Assembly: GCF_000172155.1 (NCBI RefSeq)
Contig: NZ_ABIZ01000001.1
Span: 7,535,105-7,599,104 of the forward strand
Length of the DNA: 64,000 nucleotides
Direction: 5' to 3'
From: Verrucomicrobium spinosum DSM 4136 = JCM 18804
GTDB taxonomy: Bacteria; Verrucomicrobiota; Verrucomicrobiia; Verrucomicrobiales; Verrucomicrobiaceae
Part shown: positions 8,458-16,383 of the stretch, piece after piece
Layout of the letters: every line of letters starts with the position of its first letter
Position numbering within the stretch: the first letter of the stretch is position 1
Made by a program: the position numbers and the translations under genes
Notes under the pieces: generated by a model
The model's input: the letters and a program-made list of their open reading frames with translations, nothing else
Databases searched by the model: none
Told to the model about the DNA's origin: nothing

Positions 8458-9333
8458 TCACCCCAACCATCCCCTCAGCGTCGCCACCAGAGACTGACTG
8501 GTCGTCGTGCTGTACCAACGGACATCCTGTGCCCCTGCCAGCCGGCGCAATCCTTCCCTCCACTCCGCCACGCGTCGGGCATACGCAGTGCGGATGGGTT
8601 CCGCAGCGGTGCGCAGGTGGCCGCCGGTTTCGGGTTCCATGAAATCATAGTCCCCGCCCTCGGGCAGGGAGACCTCGACGGGATCGAGGACCTGGAGGGC
8701 AAAGACATCATGGCCCTGGGCTCGGAAGGCGGCGAGTTGGGCAAAGATCGCCTCTTCCTGTTCCAGGAAGTCGGAGATGAACAAGATGAATCCCCGCTGA
8801 CGGCAAAAGGGTCGCATCTCAAGCAGCGCCGCCGCCATGTCCGCGGCCCCCTCGGCAACACAGCCGCTGAGGGCTGCACAGATGCCAGAAACGTGATCCT
8901 TGCTGTTGCGCGGCGGCAGGCTCGGCCCATGGGTCAGATGCAACGCCGGAGCATCGCCTTGTCTCCGGGCGAGGTGCGCGGCTCCCGCCAGAGCCCGCTT
9001 GCCATACTGATGCTTCGAGCTGGGGCCATGCTGGATGGACATGGACGCACTGCTGTCCAGCACCAGATAGACAGGACGTCTGGATTCAGCGCGGCTCTCC
9101 CGCACATAGAGCCGCCGTTGCCGCGCCAGGAGTGACCAGTTCACGCGACGCAGATCATCGCCCGGCTGATAAGGGCGATGGCTGTGAAACTCCACCCCGG
9201 GTCCGCGCATGAGGCTCTGGTGCTGCCCGTGCCACACCGCATCCGCCAGGCCCCGGCCCACCAGATCCAGATCTTCCATCGCAAGGAAGACCTCCGGATC
9301 TTCCACCGTCATCGATGCCGCGACAGCGTTCAT
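8458..9333 (-). CDS. DUF58 domain protein of the MoxR operon
   Basis: 291 residues. The diagnostic DUF58 block is at about 43-80 (GPGVEFHSHRPYQPGDD, then LRRVNWSLLARQRRLYVRE). It is followed by a degenerate vWA-like fold with YLVLDSSASMS at about 89-99 (a DxSxS metal site) and FILFISDFL near 182. DUF58 proteins are partners of MoxR ATPases and are thought to present substrates or metal cofactors. The ATG overlaps the MoxR stop by 4 bases (9330-9333), and an AGGAGA sequence lies just upstream, the clearest Shine-Dalgarno in the window. It is the last gene of the eight-gene operon and ends at the palindromic repeat. No transmembrane segment is seen. Confidence 0.92.
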   Translation of the reverse strand: MNAVAASMTVEDPEVFLAMEDLDLVGRGLADAVWHGQHQSLMRGPGVEFHSHRPYQPGDDLRRVNWSLLARQRRLYVRESRAESRRPVYLVLDSSASMSIQHGPSSKHQYGKRALAGAAHLARRQGDAPALHLTHGPSLPPRNSKDHVSGICAALSGCVAEGAADMAAALLEMRPFCRQRGFILFISDFLEQEEAIFAQLAAFRAQGHDVFALQVLDPVEVSLPEGGDYDFMEPETGGHLRTAAEPIRTAYARRVAEWREGLRRLAGAQDVRWYSTTTSQSLVATLRGWLG

Positions 9334-10331
9334 GCTTTCTCCTGAGACACCTGTTGCAGCAGCTTTGCGACAATCGCGTCCGCATCCACCTTCTCAGCGC
9401 GGGCGCGGAAGTTAAGGACCAACCGGTGGCGAAGCACGGCTGGAGCGAGTGCACGGATGTCTGCAAAGTCCACGTGGGCCCGCCCATTGAGCAGGGCCCG
9501 CGCCTTGCCCGCGAGCACCAGCGCCTGGGAGGCACGGGGACTGGCACCGCATTCGATGAATTCCGTGACGCCGGGCACATTGCTGGTTTGTGGCCGCGTC
9601 GCTGAGGCAAGGCGGACCGCATAGCGTCCCACGTCAGTAGAGATGGGGACAGCCTGCACGCTCTCCTGCAGAGCCTTCAGGGCCTCTGCATCCAGCACGG
9701 CATTCACTGCCGCAAGAGCGCTGCCCGGGGCGTTCATGGCGATGGCCAGCTCGTCCTCCTGGTCCGGGTAGTTCACCCGAATGCAGAAGAAGAAACGGTC
9801 GAGCTGCGCCTCGGGCAGTGGGTAGGTGCCTTCCATCTCGATCGGGTTCTGCGTGGCGAGTACGAGGAAAGGACTGGGTAAAGTGTAGGTCTCCCGTCCA
9901 ATCGTCACCTGCCCCTCCTGCATGGCCTGGAGCAGCGCGGCCTGGGTCTTGGGAGGGGTGCGGTTGATTTCATCGGCAAGCAGGACGTTGGCGAAGAGCG
10001 GCCCCGGCATGACGATGCGCTGATAGCGCCCCGTGGAGGGGTCTTCCTCCAGCACCTCGGTCCCGGTGATGTCACCCGGCATGAGGTCCGGGGTGAACTG
10101 CACACGATGAAACTCAAGGTGCAACGCCTTGGCCAGGGCGGCGCTCATGAGCGTCTTGCCCACACCCGGCACCCCGAGGAGCAAGGCATGACCGCGACAC
10201 AGCAGCGTGAGCAGCAGGAGCTCGGCGGTCTCCTCCTGACCCACGACGCATTTTTTCATTTCACTGCGCAGCGCTTCGCGGGCGGCAAACAGTCGGGCAG
10301 CGGGATCGTTGGAAGTGGCTGGAGTGGACAT
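9330..10331 (-). CDS. MoxR-family AAA+ ATPase
   Basis: 333 residues, the usual length for the family. Walker A is GVPGVGKT at residues 53-60, and Walker B is VLLADEINR near 112-120 with the following PPKTQAALLQAMQE. Sensor 1 is LATQNP, and an arginine-finger region (YPLPEAQLDRF) follows. The C-terminal lid carries AGKARALLNGR. MoxR ATPases act as chaperone-like unfoldases or metal-insertion helpers together with vWA proteins; here DUF58 is directly downstream with a 4-base overlap and two further vWA proteins are upstream in the operon. It starts 25 bases after the caspase-like gene, behind a pyrimidine-rich leader. Confidence 0.96.
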   Translation of the reverse strand: MSTPATSNDPAARLFAAREALRSEMKKCVVGQEETAELLLLTLLCRGHALLLGVPGVGKTLMSAALAKALHLEFHRVQFTPDLMPGDITGTEVLEEDPSTGRYQRIVMPGPLFANVLLADEINRTPPKTQAALLQAMQEGQVTIGRETYTLPSPFLVLATQNPIEMEGTYPLPEAQLDRFFFCIRVNYPDQEDELAIAMNAPGSALAAVNAVLDAEALKALQESVQAVPISTDVGRYAVRLASATRPQTSNVPGVTEFIECGASPRASQALVLAGKARALLNGRAHVDFADIRALAPAVLRHRLVLNFRARAEKVDADAIVAKLLQQVSQEKA

Positions 10332-10356
10332 GATTCAGGGGAAGTGAGGGGTCGTG

Positions 10357-11202
10357 TTATTCGAACTTTGATTTGCCACCACCGATGGCGAGGCCGATGC
10401 GTGATGCTGGCTCGGCATCCTCCTCCGCCGGGCGCTGCGTGGCTTTGCCATCGCCGTTGCCATCGAGCTGGGCGTGTTCCTGCACGATGTAGCCACCCTG
10501 CTTGTAGAGAGCGAGAACGGCCTCGTTGGTGGCGAGATAGAGCTCTGTCAGACTGAGCACGCCGTCCTGGTTGGCATCACTCGCGGGAGCGGCAAGCGCC
10601 TGGGCCAGGGATTTAGGAAACTCCGTCTCACTCTCCTTGTCCCCGGCGGTGGTGGCGGTCACGACATAACGCCCAGGTCCCGAGGTCCGACGGACCAGAT
10701 CCGCACTGACTGTGGAGGTACCCAGCACCACCAAAGGCACCTGGGGCGCGCATTCCTTCAGGGCATCCCCCATTTCACGCAGACTCACATCCGGCCCCGG
10801 CAGATTGAACATGGCCCCGCCCGTGACAGGGTTGGCGTGCCCTTGCAGGATGACCCATGCAGGGCCCGCTCCGGCAGTCTTGGTGTGCGCCACCACCTTC
10901 GCCAGCTCATCCAGCAGGGCCTCCCGGGTGCAGGGGCCGTCGTAGCCAGCATTCTTGGGGCCGTACAAGACGGTGATGTTCCCTGCCGGCACCCCGAAGC
11001 GCCCGGTCAGGGAGCGTCGCAACGACTCCAGATTGGTTTCATAGAACTCGTGGTGCCTGTCGTCTCCCGGTGTCCCGTTGAAGATCCACACCCTCGGCAC
11101 GGCCGTGTTGACGGAGGGCCGGGCAGCCGGCTCCTGGGCAGAACCTTTTGGAGCTGCCAGAAGGCAGATCATGCTGCAGAGGATCAGGCGGATACTGGGC
11201 AT
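10357..11202 (-). CDS. Exported caspase-fold-like protein with EF-hand-like loops
   Basis: About 281 residues. The ATG at 11202 lies 1 base after the upstream stop and gives a good signal peptide (MPSIRLILCSMICLLAAPKG). The core suggests a clan CD (caspase/legumain) fold: WIFNGTPGDD, then WVILQGHANP with a His-containing QGH, GAMFNLPGPDVS, then VVLGTSTVSADL where a catalytic Cys would be expected, and RYVVTATTAG. No Cys is present at the expected site (Thr/Ser instead), so it may be non-catalytic. The C-terminus has two calcium-loop-like stretches, DANQDGVLSLTE and DGNGDGKATQ. I know similar unannotated proteins from PVC-group MoxR operons, but the assignment rests on motif shape only. It sits between the propeller protein and MoxR. 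Confidence 0.6.
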   Translation of the reverse strand: MPSIRLILCSMICLLAAPKGSAQEPAARPSVNTAVPRVWIFNGTPGDDRHHEFYETNLESLRRSLTGRFGVPAGNITVLYGPKNAGYDGPCTREALLDELAKVVAHTKTAGAGPAWVILQGHANPVTGGAMFNLPGPDVSLREMGDALKECAPQVPLVVLGTSTVSADLVRRTSGPGRYVVTATTAGDKESETEFPKSLAQALAAPASDANQDGVLSLTELYLATNEAVLALYKQGGYIVQEHAQLDGNGDGKATQRPAEEDAEPASRIGLAIGGGKSKFE

Positions 11203-11203
11203 G

Positions 11204-12451
11204 TCAGCGGGCAGAGGGTGAAACACGTTTCTTCCAGATCAGGATGCGGTTGTCGAAGGTCTTGGCCGCGAAACGATCCGGCCCAAGCAGTGTCAGGTGG
11301 TAACATCCCATTGGGGCCGGTGGGGCCGTCCAGATCTCTGTGCCATCTGGCAGGGCAAGCTGGCGCACCGGGGCGTTCGCGCGTGCCGAGGTGATAAAGG
11401 CGCTCTTGTAGTCAGGCGCATAGGCCACGGAGGTGAGATCATCGATGGAGCGGCTGATGGTGATGGCCTGCGGGGCATCTGCGGCACAACGGACCACGCC
11501 GCGCTCTCGCATCGCCACAAGAGCCTCTGAGCCATCCAGGTTCACGGCAATCCAACGCGGCGTGACCGAGATGCGGGACACCCACAAGACCTTCAGATCA
11601 GCCAAAGAGATCATGGTCACCAGATCCTCCTCCGGACCGGGCACTTCAAACGCCACCCCCGCCGCCTTGCCATCCCGGGACACGGCCATGGATTGCGCAA
11701 GGATATTCCGGGTGATCTCAGGGAAGATCTGGGCCACGGACATCTTCCGAGGGCTGGCACCGCCGCTCGCATGCACAGTGAGTCCAGCGTTTGAAAACAC
11801 CACGAGATCCTGGGTTCCAGGAAGAAACTCTGCCGCGACAGGCGGGGCATTCTGCGTGACCTCCCGAGGCACCCCATTGGGGTTGACTATCGTCTTCCGG
11901 GTTTCCACCGGAACTGTCAGAACACGCTTGCCGGCTTCGTCCTCCACCATCACGGCACCGGACTGGTTGGAGAAAGCGATCCTCTGCCCATCCTTGGACC
12001 AGGCGAGCATGCGCAGGGTGAGTGTGCCCGTGGTCGAGCGGCCCAACGTGCGCACCGTGGTCAGGTCCTGGGTCTCCACGAGGTCGATGCCCCGGGGGTG
12101 CAAGTTGGCGAGGTGCGCGCCATCCGAAGTGGCCCGCAGGGATCCCCGGTCAGGCCCAAGGTGGGTCTCGGCCTGCTGAACCTCGATGGTCCAGAGCCCG
12201 TCATGAAAACCTTTGAGGATCCGCTTGAGCCGCAATCGCGCCTCCTCACTGGGATGCGTCTCCATGGCCGCACGCAACTGCGGCTCCGCTTCGAGCATCT
12301 GCGCCAGCGCTTGTTGCGCCTCGTCCCGCAGGCGGACCTTGGGCTCGGCCAGTTGCTCGATGAGCGCCGGGACGCGGTCTCCATCCCGTTGTGGTTCCTG
12401 AGCCGCAAGAGCGGCCGCCAGACAAAGCCATGTCATGAGGACTCGATTCAT
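11204..12451 (-). CDS. Exported HEAT-like plus beta-propeller protein of the MoxR operon
   Basis: About 415 residues from the ATG at 12451, which overlaps the upstream stop by 4 bases (12448-12451). The signal peptide is MNRVLMTWLCLAAALAAQEP. Residues about 20-90 are helical and HEAT-like (VPALIEQLAEPKVRLRDEAQ, then ARLRLKRILKGFHDG). From about 95 onwards it has WD40/TolB-like propeller blades with repeated phrases on values and time of update (LAWSKDGQRIAFSNQSG, MAVSRDGKAAGV, VAYAPDYKSAF). It is probably a periplasmic scaffold. No catalytic residues are evident. The spacing to the caspase-like gene is a single base, which supports co-translation. The exact family is not recognised. Confidence 0.7.
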   Translation of the reverse strand: MNRVLMTWLCLAAALAAQEPQRDGDRVPALIEQLAEPKVRLRDEAQQALAQMLEAEPQLRAAMETHPSEEARLRLKRILKGFHDGLWTIEVQQAETHLGPDRGSLRATSDGAHLANLHPRGIDLVETQDLTTVRTLGRSTTGTLTLRMLAWSKDGQRIAFSNQSGAVMVEDEAGKRVLTVPVETRKTIVNPNGVPREVTQNAPPVAAEFLPGTQDLVVFSNAGLTVHASGGASPRKMSVAQIFPEITRNILAQSMAVSRDGKAAGVAFEVPGPEEDLVTMISLADLKVLWVSRISVTPRWIAVNLDGSEALVAMRERGVVRCAADAPQAITISRSIDDLTSVAYAPDYKSAFITSARANAPVRQLALPDGTEIWTAPPAPMGCYHLTLLGPDRFAAKTFDNRILIWKKRVSPSAR

Positions 12452-14901
12452 GCAGCACCAGGGAGAGGGGTTAGAGGAGTCACACTGGAACGACCGGCGC
12501 GGCGCAGCAGCCATTCCAAAGCAAGCAGAGTCATGATGACCGCCCACCACGACCACCGGCTCCACACCGGCTGCGGCCAGGCCCGCGACTCCCGTGCGGC
12601 ATGGGCCTCAGAGGCGGCGCGACTGGCGGCCACGGCGGACTCCACGGTGGTCAGCACCTCACCGCCGCCCGCTTTGGCCAGACCCGCCATGAGTTCACCA
12701 TCGGGAGCAGAGCGGGTGTATTCACGGCTCTGCACCCGCACACCGCACTGCGCCGCATCGGTCAGGACTTCGCGCCCAGTGTTGGTATCGAAGAGCACCT
12801 GCACCTCCTGGTTGGTTAGCTCTCTGGGCATTTGCAGCATGCCGGTGAACTCCCGCCGGTCCCGGTCATAGGTGAGGCGGACACGGGGACTCCCCGGCAG
12901 ATCGAGGCGGGCTCCAATCTCCTGCACCGCCACTTTCTCTGGATCCGTCTCCGCCAGGAACTCCACTGCCACTGGCAACTTCCCGCCCGGTTCGGCTTGC
13001 GCGACGAGGATCTTTCCAGAGAGCTTGTCCCGCCGCCAGCGGATGCTGTTCTCCGCGAGCCACTTCATGGTGTTCACCCAGTAGGCGGCATAGTACGGGG
13101 AGGGATGGGGAGGCCGTGGCGAGGCGGGAGCCTGGGCCTCACTGGGATGGGTGGTCAGAGATGCGCCCTGTCCCAGCTCAATGCGATCCCCCAAGGTGGG
13201 AGCGTGATCAGAGCTCCAGCGGATCACTTCTGCCCCCCAGCCTCCGTTGGGATCTGGCAGGTAGGCGATGGAACGGCCTCGCCCGTAGTTCTGGGCGGCG
13301 ATGACAGGCTGGTCGGGCTCATCCTTCACCACTGCGAGAATCGTGGCCCCGGGCTTGGCGCGTCGCACGCGGTTCATGCCGCTGAAGGAGGGGTGCGTGT
13401 CCAGGATCGCCGCATTCTCTTTGGGGTCGCTCACCAACTGCCAGATGGGATGGTTCCGCACTGAGGCAGGAATGGCGACTTCCAGCGTGCCGCCATAGTT
13501 GCCATCGCCGTAGTCCACCATGTCCACCGGAGTGATCTTCTCCCAGGGCGTGCGGTCATAGTTGCCGGAGTCGAAGGCGGTGTTGCCGCCAGCCATGAGG
13601 AAGCCCCCGCCCCGCTCCACCACCCACTCCACGACCCACTGCATCTGCTCCTCAGAAAAATTCCCCACCGGCACATCGCTGAACATCATCACATCATAAC
13701 TGTGCAGTTCCTCCCGGGTTTTAGGAAACGGACGGGAGGAATCCACCAGCATCTCGCCATTGGCGAACTTTACCCCGAAGAGGTTGGGCCGGTCCACATA
13801 CTGGCTCACCGGGGTGAAGGTGGTGCATTCCATCTCACCGGTGCCGGTGCAGGCGGAGGTGATCATTTCGATGTCATTGACGAAGTGCCCCTCAGATCCC
13901 AGCGAGCGCTTGGCATGGGTGCCTTCTGCCACGAGCACACGCAGCTTGGTGGTCACCACTTCCATGGTGAAAGTGAAGCGGTTGTCCTCCAGCGTCGCCT
14001 CCGTGCCTGGTCCCTTGAGTTCCACGGTGTACTTCGTGGTGCGGGCCGGACTCACGAAGACGAGCTTGCGGGACGCGGTGGCGACACTGGCATCAGAGGC
14101 AGGCGAAAAAGTGACCGTCTGCCGCGTGATCTCCGCCCCCTCATCATCCCGGAGAATGAGATCAAAGCTCTCCGTCCGGGAGACACCGCCAGCCTCCAGC
14201 TCCACGGGCACCACCACGCGGGACTGGGCACGCACCATGCGCGGCGGCAGCACCGAGACCAGGGCAGCGTTTCGCGCTGGCACATCCCGACCCACCAATC
14301 GCGTGGACAGTCGAACCCCCGCCTCGTGTAGCGCTCCAAGCGCCGTGCTGAGCCGTGAAGCATCCTGCACACAACCATCTGACACCACCATGACATGGTC
14401 GAGATTCGAGGACTCACTGCTGGCGACCAGGCGCTCCAATGCCGCAGCCAGCCGCGTTTCCGGGCCATCCGGCTTCAGGGTGAGGTCCCCGCTCGTTCCG
14501 ATGGGCAAAGGCTCCGAATCCACCGAGAACTGCCGGTACTCCGGTGCAGGCAGCCCCGCCTTCTGGAACGCGGAACCCAAGTCAGCCGTCCACCCCAGCG
14601 CCTCCTCCCAACGCGTCCCCTGCTCTGTGCCCGCCATCGTCATGCTCGCGGACGCATCCACCAGCACCACACTGCGGGAGGCCCTTACGGGCGTGCTCAC
14701 ATTCTCCGATGGGTTCAACAAGATGAATGCAATCAAGGCGATGGCGCTCAGACGCAGCAACAATACAGGAGCCTGGAGCCATGCCGGATGCAATGGTCTG
14801 CCCCGGAGCGCCGTCACCACGGCCAGCAGCGCGGCACCCACAGCGAGCCCCACGATCAGAGGGACTGGCAGCGCTGGTTGCAGGGTGGAGTACAGATTCA
14901 T
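12448..14901 (-). CDS. Membrane vWA / class I glutamine-amidotransferase-like protein
   Basis: 817 residues. Two N-terminal membrane helices (about 13-33 and 47-66) lead into a vWA domain with SVVLVDASASM, a DxSxS metal-binding start, near residue 80. A segment at about 330-600 resembles the glutamine amidotransferase-like domain of large BatA-type proteins: DVMMFSDVPVGNFSEEQM, VVERGGGFLMAGG, then NYGRGRSIAYLPDPNGGWG. The last membrane helix is near 785-805 (WSWWAVIMTLLALEWLLRR). The architecture matches the long vWA membrane partners of MoxR/DUF58 systems. It starts 24 bases after the protease gene and ends in a 4-base overlap with the propeller gene. The GATase-like part lacks an obvious nucleophilic Cys, so catalysis is unlikely. 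Confidence 0.78.
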   Translation of the reverse strand: MNLYSTLQPALPVPLIVGLAVGAALLAVVTALRGRPLHPAWLQAPVLLLRLSAIALIAFILLNPSENVSTPVRASRSVVLVDASASMTMAGTEQGTRWEEALGWTADLGSAFQKAGLPAPEYRQFSVDSEPLPIGTSGDLTLKPDGPETRLAAALERLVASSESSNLDHVMVVSDGCVQDASRLSTALGALHEAGVRLSTRLVGRDVPARNAALVSVLPPRMVRAQSRVVVPVELEAGGVSRTESFDLILRDDEGAEITRQTVTFSPASDASVATASRKLVFVSPARTTKYTVELKGPGTEATLEDNRFTFTMEVVTTKLRVLVAEGTHAKRSLGSEGHFVNDIEMITSACTGTGEMECTTFTPVSQYVDRPNLFGVKFANGEMLVDSSRPFPKTREELHSYDVMMFSDVPVGNFSEEQMQWVVEWVVERGGGFLMAGGNTAFDSGNYDRTPWEKITPVDMVDYGDGNYGGTLEVAIPASVRNHPIWQLVSDPKENAAILDTHPSFSGMNRVRRAKPGATILAVVKDEPDQPVIAAQNYGRGRSIAYLPDPNGGWGAEVIRWSSDHAPTLGDRIELGQGASLTTHPSEAQAPASPRPPHPSPYYAAYWVNTMKWLAENSIRWRRDKLSGKILVAQAEPGGKLPVAVEFLAETDPEKVAVQEIGARLDLPGSPRVRLTYDRDRREFTGMLQMPRELTNQEVQVLFDTNTGREVLTDAAQCGVRVQSREYTRSAPDGELMAGLAKAGGGEVLTTVESAVAASRAASEAHAARESRAWPQPVWSRWSWWAVIMTLLALEWLLRRAGRSSVTPLTPLPGAA

Positions 14902-14925
14902 GCAGGAAGAGAAGGGTGTGGGCGA

Positions 14926-16383
14926 CTACTCCCTTTCTGCATTCAGAGGCAGACGGATGGCGAGGGTCTGGTCGTCTGCTCCGGTTCGAGCCTTAACCTG
15001 ATTCACCCCCTCCACCAGCGCCGCCCCGGCGGCGCTGGCATCCGCCACGGGTTTCCCGTTGATCTCCACGATCTCCATGCCCACGGCGAGACCCGTTTTG
15101 GCTTTCTCCTTCTTTCCTATCTGCTCGACCACGAGGCCTTTCCGACCCTTGCGAAAATCAATGCCGGGCAGGCTGTCGAGACGGAAGGTCGATCCAGCAG
15201 GAACTGCCTGGGGGTCATTGCGACCGGCGGTCAAGGTGGCCGTCAGTTTCTGGCCCGCCCGCTGATAGCTCAAGGGCAGTGATTCCCCAGGCCGGACCAT
15301 GGAGGCGAGGAAACGCAGATCCCCACGGGTGAAAACCTTGCCGCCGGAAGCCTCCAGCACAATGTCTCCCGCCTTCAATCCCGCCGCCGCTGCGGGCCCC
15401 CCCTCCATCACCTGGCCCAGCTTTGCCCCCGCCATGCTGACGAGGCCCGCAGCTTCAATGTCCTTGCGCAAGGGCTCCTCAATCTGCCAGCCAAAGAAGC
15501 CGCGCTCCACCTGGCCCCGCTCGGCAAGCTGGGTGACCACATTTCGCACCAGGTTCGAGGGAATTGCGAAACCGATGCCGACATTAAACCGCCCTGCCGC
15601 GCCCCAGATGGCAGTGTTGATCCCGGCAAGCCTCCCGTGCCGGTCTGCGAGCACGCCGCCGGAGTTGCCTGGATTGATGGCGGCATCTGTCTGGATGTAA
15701 CTCTCATACCCACCTCGCGTGGTGAGATCCAGGTTCGCACGACGCACGGCAGAGACCATGCCTTTGGTCGCGGTGATGCCGATCTTGAAGGGATTCCCCA
15801 CCGCATACACCGGATCGCCCACACGCACCGAGTCACTGTCTGCCAGCCTCAAGAAGGGCAGCCCGGTGGCCTTGATCTTCAGCAAGGCCAGATCGGTCAG
15901 TGGATCATCCCCCACGATCTCCGCGTCATACCGCCGGCGGTCGGCGAACTCCACAGAGATCGCGTCGGCCTGCTTGCCGTTCTGCAAATGGATGACGTGG
16001 CTGTTCGTGACAATCCACCCGTCGGCGCTGATCACCACCCCGGAGCCCACGCCCTGCACCCGCTCGTTCTCCCGGCTGCCGCCATCCCCACCGTTGCCTC
16101 TGGGGGCGGAGCGGTCCCGGTTAAAGAACTGGTCGAGCGGGTTCTCCGCATCAGCCCCCTCCACGATGCGGGCGGGAAACACCGAGACCACGGCAGGCGT
16201 CACGGTGTCGATGAGGTCGGCATCGCTGGGATAAACAGGGGCCGCGCCCGAGGGAGCGGCAAAGATCACCGCCCCCTGCCCCGCAGGCAGACGGGGAACC
16301 TCCGCCCGCAACGACGACGGCGACAGGAAACAAAGCATGCTGGCGAGAGCGGCGGCCTTACTGGGGTTCATTGCCAAAGTCAT
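14926..16383 (-). CDS. HtrA/DegP-like trypsin-type serine protease with PDZ domains
   Basis: 485 residues. The exported N-terminus (about 1-27) is followed by an S1C protease domain, about 55-260. The catalytic triad is visible as His129 (IVTNSHVIHL), Asp164 (DDPLTDLALLKI) and Ser241 (AINPGNSGG). A PDZ domain at about 290-375 contains GPAAAAGLKAGDIVLEASGG, and a second, weaker one at about 395-470 contains GLAVGMEIVEINGKPVADAS. It acts in the periplasm on misfolded or specific substrates. The start overlaps the upstream gene by 26 bases (an in-frame ATG at 16371 is also possible). An HtrA-type protease embedded in a MoxR/vWA operon is notable, since MoxR loci more often lack a protease. Confidence 0.93.
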   Translation of the reverse strand: MTLAMNPSKAAALASMLCFLSPSSLRAEVPRLPAGQGAVIFAAPSGAAPVYPSDADLIDTVTPAVVSVFPARIVEGADAENPLDQFFNRDRSAPRGNGGDGGSRENERVQGVGSGVVISADGWIVTNSHVIHLQNGKQADAISVEFADRRRYDAEIVGDDPLTDLALLKIKATGLPFLRLADSDSVRVGDPVYAVGNPFKIGITATKGMVSAVRRANLDLTTRGGYESYIQTDAAINPGNSGGVLADRHGRLAGINTAIWGAAGRFNVGIGFAIPSNLVRNVVTQLAERGQVERGFFGWQIEEPLRKDIEAAGLVSMAGAKLGQVMEGGPAAAAGLKAGDIVLEASGGKVFTRGDLRFLASMVRPGESLPLSYQRAGQKLTATLTAGRNDPQAVPAGSTFRLDSLPGIDFRKGRKGLVVEQIGKKEKAKTGLAVGMEIVEINGKPVADASAAGAALVEGVNQVKARTGADDQTLAIRLPLNAERE

